Counted from the stretch's first letter, positions 1 to 13,056 are shown. The stretch: 64,000 nt of DNA from Sanderia malayensis (GCA_013076295.1 RQOL01000772.1:1302001-1366000); one strand, 5' to 3'. Notes: generated by a model not told the origin, from the letters alone. A program made the numbers and translations.

Positions 1-1709
1 AGTATGAAGATAATCAGCGAGATTTCCAGGGGGTAACCTCCTCAAATATTCTTTTTTGCCTACATTTTAAGTATGAATGGTATGATTGTAAAATAATTTA
101 TCAATATTCAATATTTGGGGGAGGGGGGGGGGGGTCAAAGAAAGAGGTTTTGCAAAGTAGTTTTACTCTATCAACAAGATAAAGTAACAAAATACCACAG
201 CTCTGTGAACCATTTGAAATTTTCATGACTATTCCAAAAATACTAAAAATACTAATAATAATAATAATACCTAGTAATCAAACAAATAATAGTTATATAT
301 CGAAAAATAAGCCAATGGGCTGTATACCAATCTCTCGTCACTGATTAGGCGGTTTATTCTGTGATAAGTAAGGATTAGACATATATGATAATTGCGTTGC
401 TTTGTGCTATATCTTTAGCATTTCTCTTTGAATTATTAAATAAGTATGTGGGTTTAATTATTTAAATTACGGCAATCTGGATATGGGAGGTTATATTTTT
501 AGAAATGAATGAGCAATAGATAATTGAATAAATTAAATAAAAAAAGGATAATCGGAATGAAAGTTGATCAACTAAACCGTTTGATAAGTTGATCAAAGAG
601 CAATTAACGGTGTTAAGACGGGATTGGCCAGTAAGTGAATGAATGAATAAATTAAAAATTGGAAAAGCGAATGAATGAATGAATGAATGAATGAATACAG
701 CGGTAAATGAATGAAGTAAGAAATCTGAGTGCAATTACAGCGAAAAATTGAATAATAGGATAACTAAACAACAAAATGAAAACTCACGTTCAATGTGAAA
801 AATGTAATTGCTGATACAGCGAAAGTCGCAAACAAACAAAATCCAGTTGAAGACAGCAGCATGCTTCGATAGCCTTTTGCGAGACATGTAAAGCCAAAGC
901 CAAACATGTAAAATATCCAGAAATCAGTCATACAAACATCAGGCTCTTTGCCACCAAACTAACCTGCTACTCACTTTGATAAGATCAAGAAATAGAATGG
1001 TGCAGCACGATGAGGATTTATATTTTCCTGAGACAAAGAAATCACTAATGCGTAGATAATATAAAGAGAGCACGAAGAAATGTAAAAAATTCCAGCAAGG
1101 TGTGCAAATTGAACAAAAAGAAACGCTCAACAAGCGTTATGAACAAAATCAATGAAATCTTGTCGGACAACGTTTGGGGACATTTTCAAACATGCAGAGA
1201 GTTAATTGGCTGAGTTAGTTGCGAAAAACAAAAAGTTTTCAAAAGTTAAAAATTTCCCCGAGATGTCGGTATGGTATGGATGATCAAATTGAAAATTAAT
1301 TGATTGGCTGTGCTTATTCAATAGAGTTATCGGTTGGCTCGATTATCAAATGTCCAAAAGTGTTAAGGTTTACTGTTTGGTTAGCTGCGCATAGTTTACA
1401 AAAACATGCACGAAAGCAAGAGAAACTTGAAAATTGTGCTCGGTGCACTATTTCTTGTCGTCATCCTCCTATGAAAGAAAATCGAGCGCAATGTTGCTTT
1501 GCAAAACGAGTGTCAAAGCAAATAGAAATGTCACATGAAGCAGTAGAGCAGGTATTGGTGGAGCCTTCCCATTCAGTAGGATAGGAACATAGGGGAGCGA
1601 GATGGCTCACGTCCGTCTGTTGGTAAAGGAGGGAACGGTGAGCTATAACGAGGCTGTTGCAAATCTTTGTCTTCCACGTTACATCCTCGCCATGAGCCCA
1701 CAAAGTAGG
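1..1709. other. No gene recognised; simple repeats
   Basis: I see no supported exon here. The stretch is AT-rich, with a poly-G run near 116-134 and a GAAT tetranucleotide run near 668-697. Short open frames such as 462-734 read through the GAAT repeat and are low complexity. Confidence 0.5.
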
Positions 1710-1717
1710 TCAAAGAT

Positions 1718-1832
1718 TAGACTCACTACATTGCGTCCATGTGCTTTCACACAGGACAGGTCGCGTTTCTAGTTTCTGTTGTCGGCGAAAGAAAGCAAGC
1801 AACAGCACAGGGAAGCAATGTAGTGAATCTAG
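1718..1832. mobile_element. Short MITE with 8-bp target duplication
   Basis: Imperfect terminal inverted repeats begin TAGACTCACTACATTGCGTC on the left and TAGATTCACTACATTGCTTC on the reverse strand at the right. The element is flanked by TCAAAGAT at 1710-1717 and 1833-1840, an 8-bp target duplication as expected of hAT-type elements. The same termini recur at 51725 and 53495. It has no coding capacity. Confidence 0.65.
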
Positions 1833-2504
1833 TCAAAGATCACCATATTTCATCGAGTTTTCTTCAGGTTTCCAAGTATATCTCCAAATATATTACGTGT
1901 CACGTTATAGAGTTATATAACATTATGTGTCCACGCCTAATACAATCAGTGAAAATCAAAGGACAAGAAGTATTCTACTCCTCTGGTGAAAATCTCATTA
2001 GAATTAATAGAAAACTACCACAGTCTAATCACCAATGCTTAGACATGATTAAAGCGGATAACTAAACAGATGTGCTATGTCATGAGAATAATGATATTCA
2101 GTGATGTGAACTGGGGATATAAATAGTAATGAGACCATGGACATTTAGTGGTCAGTTTAAATGTTGGTAGCCAAGGGATTACTCGTACGACTAATAGATT
2201 ATTGTTATTCTTCAATGCAGAATCAATTAGAATTATGTGAATGTCAGTTAATTAGGGAAGAAACTTTGAAGAAGACACAGTGTCTGTTTCAGTAATTCGC
2301 TAATCTTCAACGTCGAAAGAAGAGTAGCAGGACAAGCATTTGCGCATATTGATGGAATTAGGAAATGCAGCCTTCTGCATAATAGGATTGAGCAGAACAC
2401 GAAGATCTTCTATCGCAAACAACAACACGCCACACACACACGAGTACGCCGTGACCACAATAAATACTTTATATTCGATGATCGGTGTACTGCAGTGAGG
2501 AGCA

Positions 2505-3808
2505 ATGGCGTTTGGTAGAAACACGGCTGGTTTAGTCGTGGTTGTCGTCTTGTTAGCCGGAGTTTTCACGACTATGTCGACAGTTGCTGCAAGAAGAGAA
2601 CGCAAGCCGGCCAATCGATTGACGTTGTGTGGAACGAGTTTCCTGGATCTACTCAAGTACTGCTGTGCAAATGATTGTACTGCTAATGCCAATGCAATAG
2701 GAAGAAGGGGTAATCTTCAATCGATTTTCCATATTACGTAATTACGAGCTCAAACGACACTAGAATTCAAATGTGAAAAACAATAAATAGATCTTGTATA
2801 ATAACTCCTTGTAGCTATATGGAGAATTCTATGAAGTCATTCCATTAGTTTGCTAGTTAGTCAGGTCGGATGCTAGCAAAGACAGCGTAAATCGTCGTCT
2901 TCCACTCATATCTGTTTAGGATTACAGATCTCAGTTTTGAGGCTGTTTTAGACCCTGTGTCTTCCAGCCGTGTATGGACGAAACATGTTTTGTGCGTTCT
3001 TCCTCCGTTGCCAGTCAAAGGACTGTGTTTTGATGCGTATAACCTAACGCCATTGGAACGGAAAAAAGTTCCACTGTTTAGCTGGCTACCTCCGCAGTGG
3101 AAAGCTGTTATATGCATCTCTGATAGACACAAGGGCCATTATGTCTCACTCAGTGAAGCAAGGCGAATTGTGAAGTAATTCGGTAGAAGAATGTGGTACG
3201 TAGAGTGGGGGTAGAAACAACTTCTGGAGTGGAATTATGCAATTTATTCGACTTTCAATAATCAAGTCGAACAGAAACTTTAATTCAGTGTTTAATGACA
3301 AAGACGGGATTCAAGAATAGAATAAGCTATTAAATAATGATTGAAAAAAAATTCCGGCGCATTTGCTCTGAAGTGAAGAAAGAAAATTTCAGATTTTAAT
3401 ATAAATCAGTGTAAGTAGAAAATAGAGCGGTTATGTGGGTGAAAAGTCAAACATGATAAATTGCATTTAATATTGTATGATTTGAAAATGGAAGTCTCGA
3501 CTTGCCCATAGTTCTTATACACTTGCGGTATACCGTTCACGCGTAATTGAACAAATGTATGTGTAATCTAATAACCCGAAAATGTTCTTTACTTAGATAC
3601 GATCTATGGAAAGCCTGCGGCACCGCAGTCGATACACAGAAACTCGGCAGTGGCATTTCTAAAATATCGCAAGCCTCGTTTTGAAAACAGATTAGACGAT
3701 GACGTCAAGACAAGAAGAGGCATGTTTCATGATAATGCTACGGAGGAGTGCTGCTACGAAGGCTGCACAGTGGAAGAGGTCAGGGAATACCCTTGTGGAC
3801 CAACATAG
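2505..3808 (+). CDS. Insulin-like peptide precursor
   Basis: Two exons, 2505-2709 and 3597-3808, joined by a phase-1 intron in the C-peptide, the conserved intron position of insulin genes; 138 residues. A hydrophobic signal peptide covers about residues 1-28. The B-chain region contains TLCGTSFLDLLKYCC, with the canonical Cys-X11-Cys spacing (C42, C54) and two extra cysteines (C53, C58), and ends at dibasic RR 67-68. The connecting peptide ends at RR 108-109. The A chain begins GMFHDN and has the CC-X3-C motif (C120, C121, C125), but nine rather than eight residues before the last cysteine (C135). The product would be a secreted, proteolytically processed hormone or growth factor acting through an insulin-family receptor. 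Eight chain cysteines allow a fourth disulfide, as in several invertebrate insulin-like peptides. Identity as an insulin-family member is firm; orthology and function are not known. Confidence 0.87.
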
Positions 3809-4396
3809 TGGCCGAAAACCAGGCTATATTGTTCGTTGACTGTTCCAGCTTAGATAGATAGAACTGTAACTGTGTTCCTAGTAAATTTTTAGGCTAAATT
3901 AACAAAACCAAATGCACTTTGCGTCAATATGAAATAGTTATGATAAACTTTTTGCATTTTGTTTGTAATAATATTTCGTTCACAAGTTAATCAAATCTTA
4001 ACCGTGATAATTTTGAATAATTTATCTATATTTCCTTTACCAAAACATTACTGACCCCCGGAAAATGTCATTTTTATGTTACTTGTCAGTTGAATATGGA
4101 GCCTTTTCGGGAGGTTCAGAATGAATAAATCAGAACTTCCGAAGGATTCTACCTGCAAGGATATTGCATTGAATGTCAAAACATTGATACTTGTCCCCCT
4201 AAAAATTGCCACCTAACATTGCATGTGAGTGCGTTAGTGAAGTGAACTTCGGGGGGGGGAGTGATAGCTTCCCAATCAACAGGCAATTGGTAATCGGGTT
4301 CAAGTGTCTATGCAAAGTCAATTACTTTATATACAACGCACGAAAAGGACCCTAGGAGTAGAGGAAAGATTTACCGAAGGAGTTGCTGCCAATAGT

Positions 4397-7300
4397 CTAT
4401 TTCTTTCGCTGCCGGAGACTCTGTCCACCACCGAGGAATGGTTTGAAATCGTCATCTTTCTCTATCTTCTGCAATATGACAAATAGAAATAAAAACATTG
4501 ACAACTCTGATCAGTTCACCTTCACTCAAGCTGGTGCGATGGAATTATTTGGATAATGATAGTTACGTCAATATCCATGCATACCTGCTTATCGCTTAGC
4601 GATGGGTTTGGCCTATTTCTAATGAAGACGATTTTACGTTTATTCCAGTTCAGATCAGGTACACCTCTGAAAAACAAAGTGTATACAAGTAATGCCAAGG
4701 TATGTGAATAGTGAAAACATAAGTGGCATGAAACTGCAACAGTTGCCCTAAATCTGGCCGCAAAATGAAGCGATTGATAGCTGCAATTGTCGCATAAATC
4801 TAACTGCACCCGTGGTTGAAAGTAATTGCAGTCCTGATCGAGCAATGATGGCTACAACAAGATATATGTTTCACATTGTTAAGACCACTTACTTTTTTAG
4901 CTGTGGGGCTACTATTTCTTGCGTAGCTGGTTGATTTTTGCCTTTTTTGATCGGTCTGCCATCAGGTCTGAGACCCTGGCCAGGAAACGTCTGTAAAGTG
5001 GACAGAAATGAATAAGAAAATTCTATATATCTACACGAGTCTATACACAGATAGCCTGACTACACAATCATAGCATTATATAGCATTATAACATTATCAA
5101 GCCAAGACTATAAGGAAGTTAAAGTTAAAGATTAATGATTATCAAGCTTTGATATCCAGTTCCCGAGGAACTCCATCATGTAATAATGATAGATATTATA
5201 GATATGACTCTTAATATTCATAACAATAGATATGATTATAAAGCACTTACTTCCTTAACCGGTTCTATTAGTTCAGGGTGAATTGGCTGTGCGTCCTAGG
5301 AAAATAAATTTCACAGGTCTATACAGAGCATCGGTGGAGAATGACGTCAAGGAATAGTGCACCGAGCACAATAATACAATAGGTCAACGCTGAAGATTAA
5401 TCAACGAGAAAAGAAAATTGCAAAAGTTTACTTCTTGGCTCTTATTATCTTCTTTTCCGATTTTGTTTGGTTCTACATATCCAACTGGTGCAGCAAACTC
5501 GACCTAACAGGATTTGGGGCATCGAAAATCAGCGTGGCTGAGGTGGTATGATCACGTACGGAGAAGGGAAAAGAAAATTGGGTGAGAAGAGTGGGCGAGA
5601 TGAAAGTTGGGGGGGGGGGTCCAAAGATGGGGTGAATGGACTGCGTAAGGAAGGATACAAATGAGTTTAGTTTGACGGAAGAACAAGCCCCCGTCCCGGC
5701 GCACTGGCTGGAACAGGGAGTTGATAATATGATGATGATGATGAAGATATCAAAGACAAATAATGGATGAACTACCTGCATATCACATTCAATGATTGAA
5801 ATCGCGTTTCCAGGCTTTGCTTCCATGACAAGAAGTTCGTAGATCTGAAAAAAGACACCAACGTCAATAAATCCACTCCCCGGAAACTTCGTCTTTGTAA
5901 TGACATGTACGCTAAACAACACTTAACACCGGGGAGTAAGCACGTACTTTGTCGGTGTACTTAAATGCCACCATATCTCCCTTGCTAAGACAGGCGAAAT
6001 GCCTCAGTGCACTCTCCAATCTGTGAACGAGGCTCAGGAAAACGCAAGCAACTTGAAATCTGGTACTAAACAAACACGTGAAAGTTGTACAGTTGAATGT
6101 AAGCTTGACGAACACAAAAACAAATGAGAAAGATGTCCATGTCAACGAGTACTTGACTTATTAAGGCTGAAACGCAAGGCAAAATATGGCATGTAAATTC
6201 AAGCGAGGAAAAAAGAAGTTTAACACATCGTGGCATTGGAAATAGAAGTCAATTTATCGATTTTTAATTCCATGGCTTTTTGTTGATTGGTGGTATGTTT
6301 TAGCAATGACTAGCGTTGGATGAGATAATCCAGTGAATGGCATATAGGATTATTAGATTGAATCGTTAATTGGAAAGGATACACTGCTTTCGGGTTTGTG
6401 ATATCCAAGAAGTCGACAGATTGGGGCTGAAATTTGGCGTATGTAGCCACAGGAAGAGATGCGCTTTCAACCTGGACTAAATCACCTTCTTCTAGTAGAA
6501 GGTTTCGCATCATCTAAAGGAAAACATGAATATATAACAAAAGATACGAAAAGTAAACAGGCAAAGATATAAATTGAGGAGCAAAGAAATAAAGAAGTAA
6601 AGAAGTAAAGAAGTAAGGAAGTAAAGAAGTGAGTAAACAGCAACAAACAAAAGTGTTTACCCAATATGGAAGATAAACTTTTCCTTCATCTGCTACGAAT
6701 TCCAGTACACCACAATGTGTTGTTCTTGCCTTTCTTGAATTCGTCAACTTGAAAAGCATTGGATACACGATGTTCAGTCGCGCTGCAAAATTGAGATGCA
6801 AGAATAAACACCCATTATAGTTAAATTTATTGATATAATGTTCATCCCTAAGCCAATTAATCATCTAGAAATAAACAACGGCGCGGTGGGAACATCAAAA
6901 AATAATGTGATCGTGAATTCTGAGTTGATGTTCACATTTTAGTTTTTGAGCGTCTTTTTTAATAACGAAATATTACGGTTTAATTTTCTTGCCTCACTGA
7001 TATTTCGGTGGATTAAAAAATGAACTACGGCAAAATTCAGAAAAATATATTATTTACTTCACAATACTTACTTAATAAGTCCAAAGCTGATGGTGGCATG
7101 ATAACTGGAAAAGAATAAAAATATTTTGACATCGCATTACTCCACGATACCTTTGAAGAAGATACTTCGGAGTCTCCAACAATCTCTTTAGAATCTTGAA
7201 AATCCATCGATTCCCTAATATAGCTGATAATCATTACGATCCGCAGTGGAACCTCCGTATAACTGGCACCCATGGGATCAAACAGTTTGTCCATCATGGA

Positions 7301-8453
7301 GAGGTTGCTTTAGGACGGGGCTCACAAATGGTGAAAAAGACAAAAATATTTATCCGTTTTAGAGAGAGGTGCCCACTGCATAAAGGTGTCGTCCATTAAT
7401 AGAACTTTCACTGTATTTGTTTATATACAGTGGAATCCCGCTATAACGAACTCTGTAGGGACCGAGAAAATAGTTCCCAATAGCGGGAGTTCGTTGTACA
7501 GAAGGGACATTTTTAATGAAGAATTCCAAACACAAATGGGCCAGAATTTCTATTGGACCCTCCTTCAAGTATTCGGGCTTAAGTGGCATACTATATTGTT
7601 CCAAAAAAAAGCTTACAGGATGACAACAGTTATTGCTCTGATAGTTTGCAACAGGAAAAACGCTCAAATATGTTTAACAATGAAACATCACAAAGCAAAG
7701 TCTATATTACCACTTATGAACAGAACGTCGCTCCATCGCGCATGCGAATATATCTGGGATTCCCACAACAAGAAAATCTATGCCAATGATTTCTAGCAGT
7801 AGTTTGAGCGGTGTATATATAATCGGGACAAATGCCAGAGCGAAAATGCCACTGGGTTTTTCAATTCGACTGTGCCTTGTGCACTTGGCAAAACGAGAAA
7901 AAGTGGGGAGTTTGGCAACTCTGCAATGGCAATTGTCCCCCGGTGTACCAGATTGAGTATCCTAACCGGGGAGGATGGTTTTCTCGGCGTTTCTGCCGAG
8001 GAACCATTCCGAACCGGGCAGCCGAAAAATCCGGTACGGGAATCGTTATAGCGGGATTCCACTGTATATATTATAAATAATTTCGGAATATTATTTTGCA
8101 ACATACTTTTTCCTCCTTTGTCAACATCTTCTCTTTCGTTGCCAGGCAGCATGAGTACTGAAAAGCATCTATACTGTCGATTGAACTGCCGCGGCAAATT
8201 ATCAAACATGTTTCCAAAGCCAAACTAAATAGACAGGATGTAAGGAAAATGATTATATTGGATAGCGTGCGCCTCCGCTTTGTCGGCTACTTCGCCCCCG
8301 CCCACTTCATTGAGATATGGCCTACGTGAGCGTTATTTTCTCAGGCATTGTCGGATAGCACGGCAATGAAAAACTATTCACATCTCAGTCAAGAGAAATG
8401 AGATGTAGCATGTGGAGTCAAAGTAGCTATAATACAAGCATTTTACTTACCAT
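4397..8453 (-). CDS. UFD1: Ubiquitin recognition factor UFD1
   Basis: Twelve coding exons: 8451-8453, 8107-8224, 7072-7104, 6661-6782, 6383-6513, 5948-6020, 5776-5844, 5432-5503, 5251-5295, 4893-4990, 4585-4666, 4397-4468. All junctions match in phase and give 305 residues (human UFD1 has 307). UFD1 pairs with NPL4 to bring ubiquitinated substrates to the p97/VCP segregase, as in ER-associated degradation. Diagnostic stretches include [62 protein letters not shown] and ISIIECDM, covering the conserved UT3 domain. Two p97-binding SHP-like boxes appear as [10 protein letters not shown] and FLGGGQSLR near the C terminus. The first coding exon carries only the ATG, directly followed by GTAAGT. 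A pogo-like MITE sits in the intron between exons 2 and 3. Confidence 0.94.
7428..8064. mobile_element. Non-autonomous pogo/Tigger-like element
   Basis: The ends are CAGTGGAATCCCGCTATAACGA and its exact reverse complement (22 bp), flanked by TA on both sides (7426-7427, 8065-8066). CAGT-type termini with TA duplication are typical of pogo/Tigger elements. The element is 637 bp with no transposase frame and lies in a UFD1 intron. Short frames inside it are not genes. Confidence 0.8.
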
Positions 8454-9083
8454 TTTGTTGTGTACAAGATGTCGAACCAAGCAATATGCGCTGACAGAAC
8501 CAACAGTTTGTATGACCAAAAGGTACAAGGTAATGAACTATAGTAAGCCTCACATCCTTGTGAAAGCTTTGCAGAGGTGGGAGGGATTGGGATGCAGTGA
8601 AGAACGTTTTCCTCAATTGCTCGCACGCGGTGAGAGCAGCTAATTGTGAATTTTTCCAAACACAAGAGCGTTGCAACATAAAAACAAAATTCTATAATAT
8701 CTTCAGGTTTTGTCAATCTAAGATCCCTCAGATCATTGTAAGTAACTATATGTGAAATTTGAGTTGCTAATTTGCTACGTTACTCAAATTTTAAAGAATA
8801 TACTTTTGAATTACTGATATTAAAGAAGTCCTTGTTACTCGAAACAATACTTATGGTGATCCCAGATAACTTGAGAAGAATTACCTTAAATCGCCTGCAT
8901 CAAAACCAAATAACTTCCTACCAACCAGAATTGCAAAGAAAAAAAAATAAAACGTGGAAGAGACGAAACTTTCCCAATCCCAAAGCAGTCTTAAAATAAA
9001 CAAAAGCAAACGACATGTATCTTTATAACCAAGCTTAGAAATCAAATAATATCCTATAAAATACAAGTTTGATATTAACTAAA
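8454..9083. other. UFD1 upstream / EIF4H downstream region
   Basis: The two minus-strand genes are separated by about 630 bp, which should hold the UFD1 promoter and the EIF4H 3' UTR. I see no other gene or clear repeat. Confidence 0.45.
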
Positions 9084-11808
9084 TTACTCATCATTGACTT
9101 CTTTTCCTTCGTAATCTTTTTCGTGTTTTTTCTTTTCCTCGTAAACCTTTTCATCTCTCGGCTTTGCCCCACCAAAAATATTGCTTTGCTGTACCGAGTC
9201 AGCCAATGCATTCACCGGGTCTTTGACAGTTCGCGGCAAAAGCTTTAACCTCGGCCTACTCGCTACATCACCTGCAAAACAAATACATCAGAGCGCTGCA
9301 ATCGAATTTCATTCATGCATCGAAAAGCAAGGGTTGACCAGCCAATCACGTTGCAGAAACTCTACCACATGATCCTAAGTGTTGTTGGCGATAGGTTGAT
9401 TATATCGGGTCAGTAGAGATTAATCCGCCGTGATTTAATATCAGCGTATAAAAACACAGATTGCCCATGAAAATCGAGATCTTACTAGGATCAGGTTCCT
9501 TGAAGTCTTCCTGAAATCTTCGCTCTCGCCTGTCTGGCTCGCCACCCATTGGCCGTCCGCCAACACGATGATCTCGGCCCCCGCCGTAACCACCATATCC
9601 GCCTCTTTGGCCGCCAAAACCTGACACAACCAACATCATATTCAAAGACAAGACGAGGACACAATCACAACCTATACTACGGGCACATTTTAATCATTTA
9701 TCAGGAATATAACTATTGGTGTGGTCAGAGGGGCCCATGCATGGACCAACAGGAGGGGGAATGCAACACACTTATTCACCAGCTTTGGCCTGCAAAATTA
9801 TCCGCACACCCCTCATTTAAACCTAATTGCAGTTGACACTTGAAGGTGTAAACAAAACTCTGTCTGACAAAAATTGACTAGGGTATGTTTGCATGCAAGG
9901 GATAATGGAAAGTGTTGAGAAAAGGCTTAGTCAAGTTGTGCAGATTATTACACATGACATGATAATACCTTGATCTCCCCTGCCGTAGCCTCCGTCATGG
10001 CGACTTTCAAAGCCTCCTTGATTGAAGCCACCTAGAAGCAGACAATTAAGCATCACTTTATTGTATGATTGTGCAAACAAAAAACTCATTGCTGCATCTG
10101 TTAAGATGGAGTCCTTGCAAAAGTGACCAGCACAAAGCACTTGCTTGTGTTTAAAAGAACGACCACTAAAATGTCATGGCAGTCTCTACCAGTGTCTGCC
10201 ATTGAGATGATGCTAAAAGCAACTGACCTCCTCGACCTCGACCTCTTCCTCGACCTCTGCCACCCTTTCCGTCCTTGCGTCCCTCTGCAACATCTACTTT
10301 GAGGTTACGGTCAACATATTGCTGCAAAAATGGAAGCAACATTGCGTCATGAGATAGAACACAGAGCAAGATGAAGGAAGAATGCCAATGGATCTACCAA
10401 GATCAGAGTATGCATAAACATGCAAAGATATCACAACTTACAGCACCGTCAAATTCCAATGCCTTTTTTAATGATTCAGCATCATCAAATTCCACATAAC
10501 AAAATCCTGAAAAGGGGGAATATCGTACTTGAGACAAAAGCTAAAAGACACTTAGTTTTTTAAGTTACTGTTGCACTAGTTAATGTTTTTAGATATGTAA
10601 TATATTAATCAATTTAGGCGACTGTTATAGTCTTAAATTTATCAGTTCTACCTTTGAATTTATCAGTTTCCCTGTCTCTTACAAGCCTCACATTTTTTAC
10701 CTGCAGTTAAAATAAAAGATAAATACATAAAATAAATTGTGACAAATTTTCATTAGTTGACCATTGAACACATTTGAACAAATGCATTTTTGGAGAACGC
10801 ACAGTTCTAATTTGTTCAACAATAACATCATCAAAATAGCAACTATATAACAGCACCTTAAATTCTTTAAAAATTTCATCAACATCTCCTTGAACACAAT
10901 TGAACGGAAGGTTGCCTACAAAAGCAGTGAATGGAGGCTCAACTGGGATCTTTGAAGCAGGATCACGGTAATTGGAACCGCCGCCACCTCCCCTTTGTCC
11001 CCCATAACCTCCACCACCACCTCTGTATGATCTTTTACCACCATATGAACCACCAAAGTCTCTGAGAACAAGAATACGAGGTATTAAACCTTTGTTTAAT
11101 AAAACAACATGCAAGGATCTATGCGGAAAAGAAATTGATAGTTGGCTATATCACATAGCCATAAAATATATGGCTGAGGAGTTTCTTTAATGTAATTGTG
11201 AGGAAAATGTATGTGATACACTTTTCTGTTTATTGCTGGATGAGAAGAGGAGTTTGGGGATGGATTAGATGGAGGCTGATATATATTCAAAGAAAAGGAT
11301 TCAATAGATAATTTTCTCATACTCCATAACAAAAACAACAAAAAATTAATAATAAAGCAAAAAATCGAATCACACAAGGCAAAAGGCATAATAGCAGCAC
11401 ATTTCAAAAATATTTTGTCCAAAAATCTCATCTCATCCCTTAGCTTTATCGACCGGTTAAAGACATTTTCAAAGGGAATCTAACGGGATTCATTTAACAG
11501 GACTTTCTTCAAAGCTTTTGATAATTCTTATCACCCTGCTCTACCTGTTCATGCCATGCATGTCGCGGGTAGTTGGTCTACACGGCCTAGCCCAGCCACT
11601 TTGAAGATCATGGTAAAATGTGTGTGAACTTCATACGAGCTAGGATCGCTCGTTTAAGACTCTGGGAGCAGGAATAATTACTAATCGAATGGCAGAAATG
11701 TTGTACATATAACAGATCGCAGGTTACAACTTACGCTGGTCCTGCAGATGTTTCGAAGTTGTCATAGAACTTGCCGTCCTGTCCCCATTCACCATCGGGA
11801 GACGCCAT
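9084..11808 (-). CDS. EIF4H: EIF4H-like RNA-binding translation factor
   Basis: Eight exons: 11735-11808, 10857-11061, 10652-10700, 10442-10506, 10228-10321, 9969-10031, 9486-9620, 9084-9271; phases agree and give 290 residues. The family stimulates the helicase activity of eIF4A during cap-dependent initiation. An N-terminal Gly/Arg-rich segment precedes one RRM, with RNP2 as FVGNLPFN and RNP1 as KFKGFCYVEF; the sequence around RNP2 (EPPFTAFVGNLPFN) is characteristic of eIF4H and eIF4B. After the RRM come NLKVDVAEGRK and RG-rich stretches, then a C-terminal motif with RPRLKLLPRTVKDPVNALAD and IFGGAKPRDE, also typical of eIF4H/4B. An eIF4B-type identity is the alternative, but the length favours eIF4H. 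The gene diverges from MED31. Confidence 0.88.
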
Positions 11809-11888
11809 TTTGCATTTTCGAAGAATACAACATGTGAAATGAAAAGAAGGATTTCCAGTTCCCAGTCCCTCTTCCCTCCACTATAGAT

Positions 11889-12247
11889 CAGGGTTGCCAT
11901 ATTGGCCTTTTTAAGGCCAAATTGCTCGATTTTGGCCTCTTTTCATGTTGATTTGCCTGAAAAAATAACATTTGGCCTGACACTAAAATTTGGCCTTTTT
12001 TGGCCTGTTTTCTGGAATATCTTGAAATTCTTAACTTTCGGATTTTTCCTTGTTTATCGTTGTTTATCGTTGATAATAATTCAGTTATTTTCGGTTCTTG
12101 AGGTTCACGTTCTTTCCTAAATATACATCTACGCATGCGCAAAACGACATTTTATGACGTCAATTTAGTTTGGCCTATTTTTGACCACTTTGGCCTCTTT
12201 TTGAAGCTGGTTTGGCCTGCTCGTTCCGAGACAATCTGGCAACCCTG
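11889..12247. mobile_element. hAT-like MITE in a shared promoter
   Basis: Eleven-bp terminal inverted repeats CAGGGTTGCCA/TGGCAACCCTG are flanked by the 8-bp target duplication CTATAGAT (11881-11888 and 12248-12255), a textbook hAT signature. The 359-bp interior repeats the motif TTTGGCCT many times on one strand. It sits in the 519-bp interval between the divergent EIF4H and MED31 start codons. Confidence 0.88.
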
Positions 12248-12327
12248 CTATAGATAAGCCCAAATATAAAGGGCCTAAGTGGTCCAAGAGGAACTGTTGT
12301 TTTCTAATGAACTCTCATCCGCAGATA

Positions 12328-13056
12328 ATGAACTTTCCGGGGAAAATTGACGATAAAAGTGATGGTAACAAAATCTAAATAGATTTTAGATTCCAAAATC
12401 AAATTACTGTAGATTGCAGTTCATAGATTGTGGACCAAGCTGTAAACAAGCTGTGTAAAGATTTACAACATGCATATTTTCTGATATGCAACTCTTTACT
12501 TTAGAAGCTGCAGAAGAAGAAAGCAAGAGATTTCAAATTGAGCTTGAGTTTGTCCAATGTTTGTCAAACCCACAGTATTTAAACTGTGTGTATCTTAGTG
12601 CCAATAATTTAACGTTTTATGTCCATTGATATCTTTATACTGTAGGCTTGTTTAATTCTTTTCTTTTCTTCTGCTGCCTGTAGTTTTGGCACAACATGGT
12701 TATTTAAAAGACCCCGCATTCATAAATTATCTGAAATATCTGTTATATTGGAAAGACTCAAAATATGCACGATTCCTAAAGTATGTTGAAGATTTCAATG
12801 CTTCCTTAGCCTATATAGCAAACTGAAGTCAAAAGCCTTTCGATAAAACACATTGATTTCATTGTTATCATTCAGGTATCCACAGTGTCTCCATTTTCTC
12901 GAATTGCTTCAATATGAACAATTTCGCAAAGAACTACTCTATCCAGCATGTGTTAAATTTATAAACGAACAACAGTTGCTTTATTGGCAATTTTATTCAA
13001 GAAAACGAAGAGGACTGATTCTTCCAACAGCAGACGATGAAGAACATGCAAGATAA
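12328..13056 (+). CDS. MED31: Mediator complex subunit 31
   Basis: Four exons: 12328-12364, 12505-12585, 12684-12780, 12876-13056; phases 1, 1 and 2 match and give 131 residues, the same length as human MED31. The product is a small core subunit of the Mediator middle module, which bridges activators and RNA polymerase II in the nucleus. Near-invariant stretches are [38 protein letters not shown] and [20 protein letters not shown], followed by [13 protein letters not shown]. The start was chosen at the only ATG opening a short acidic leader that splices in frame into the conserved helix. It converges with UBE2L3. Confidence 0.94.

Noticed and set aside
462..734. 90-codon minus-strand frame
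   Set aside because: It reads through the GAAT repeat and has no motif or splice context.
2857..3178. Frames on both strands between the two insulin exons
   Set aside because: They lie wholly in the intron, and the phase-1 splice explains the gene without them.
2505..3808. Venom-type insulin
   Set aside because: Nothing in the sequence points to venom use; the processing sites and intron fit an ordinary signalling peptide.
7386..8080. Several plus-strand frames
   Set aside because: They lie inside the pogo-like element and the UFD1 locus and carry no transposase motifs.
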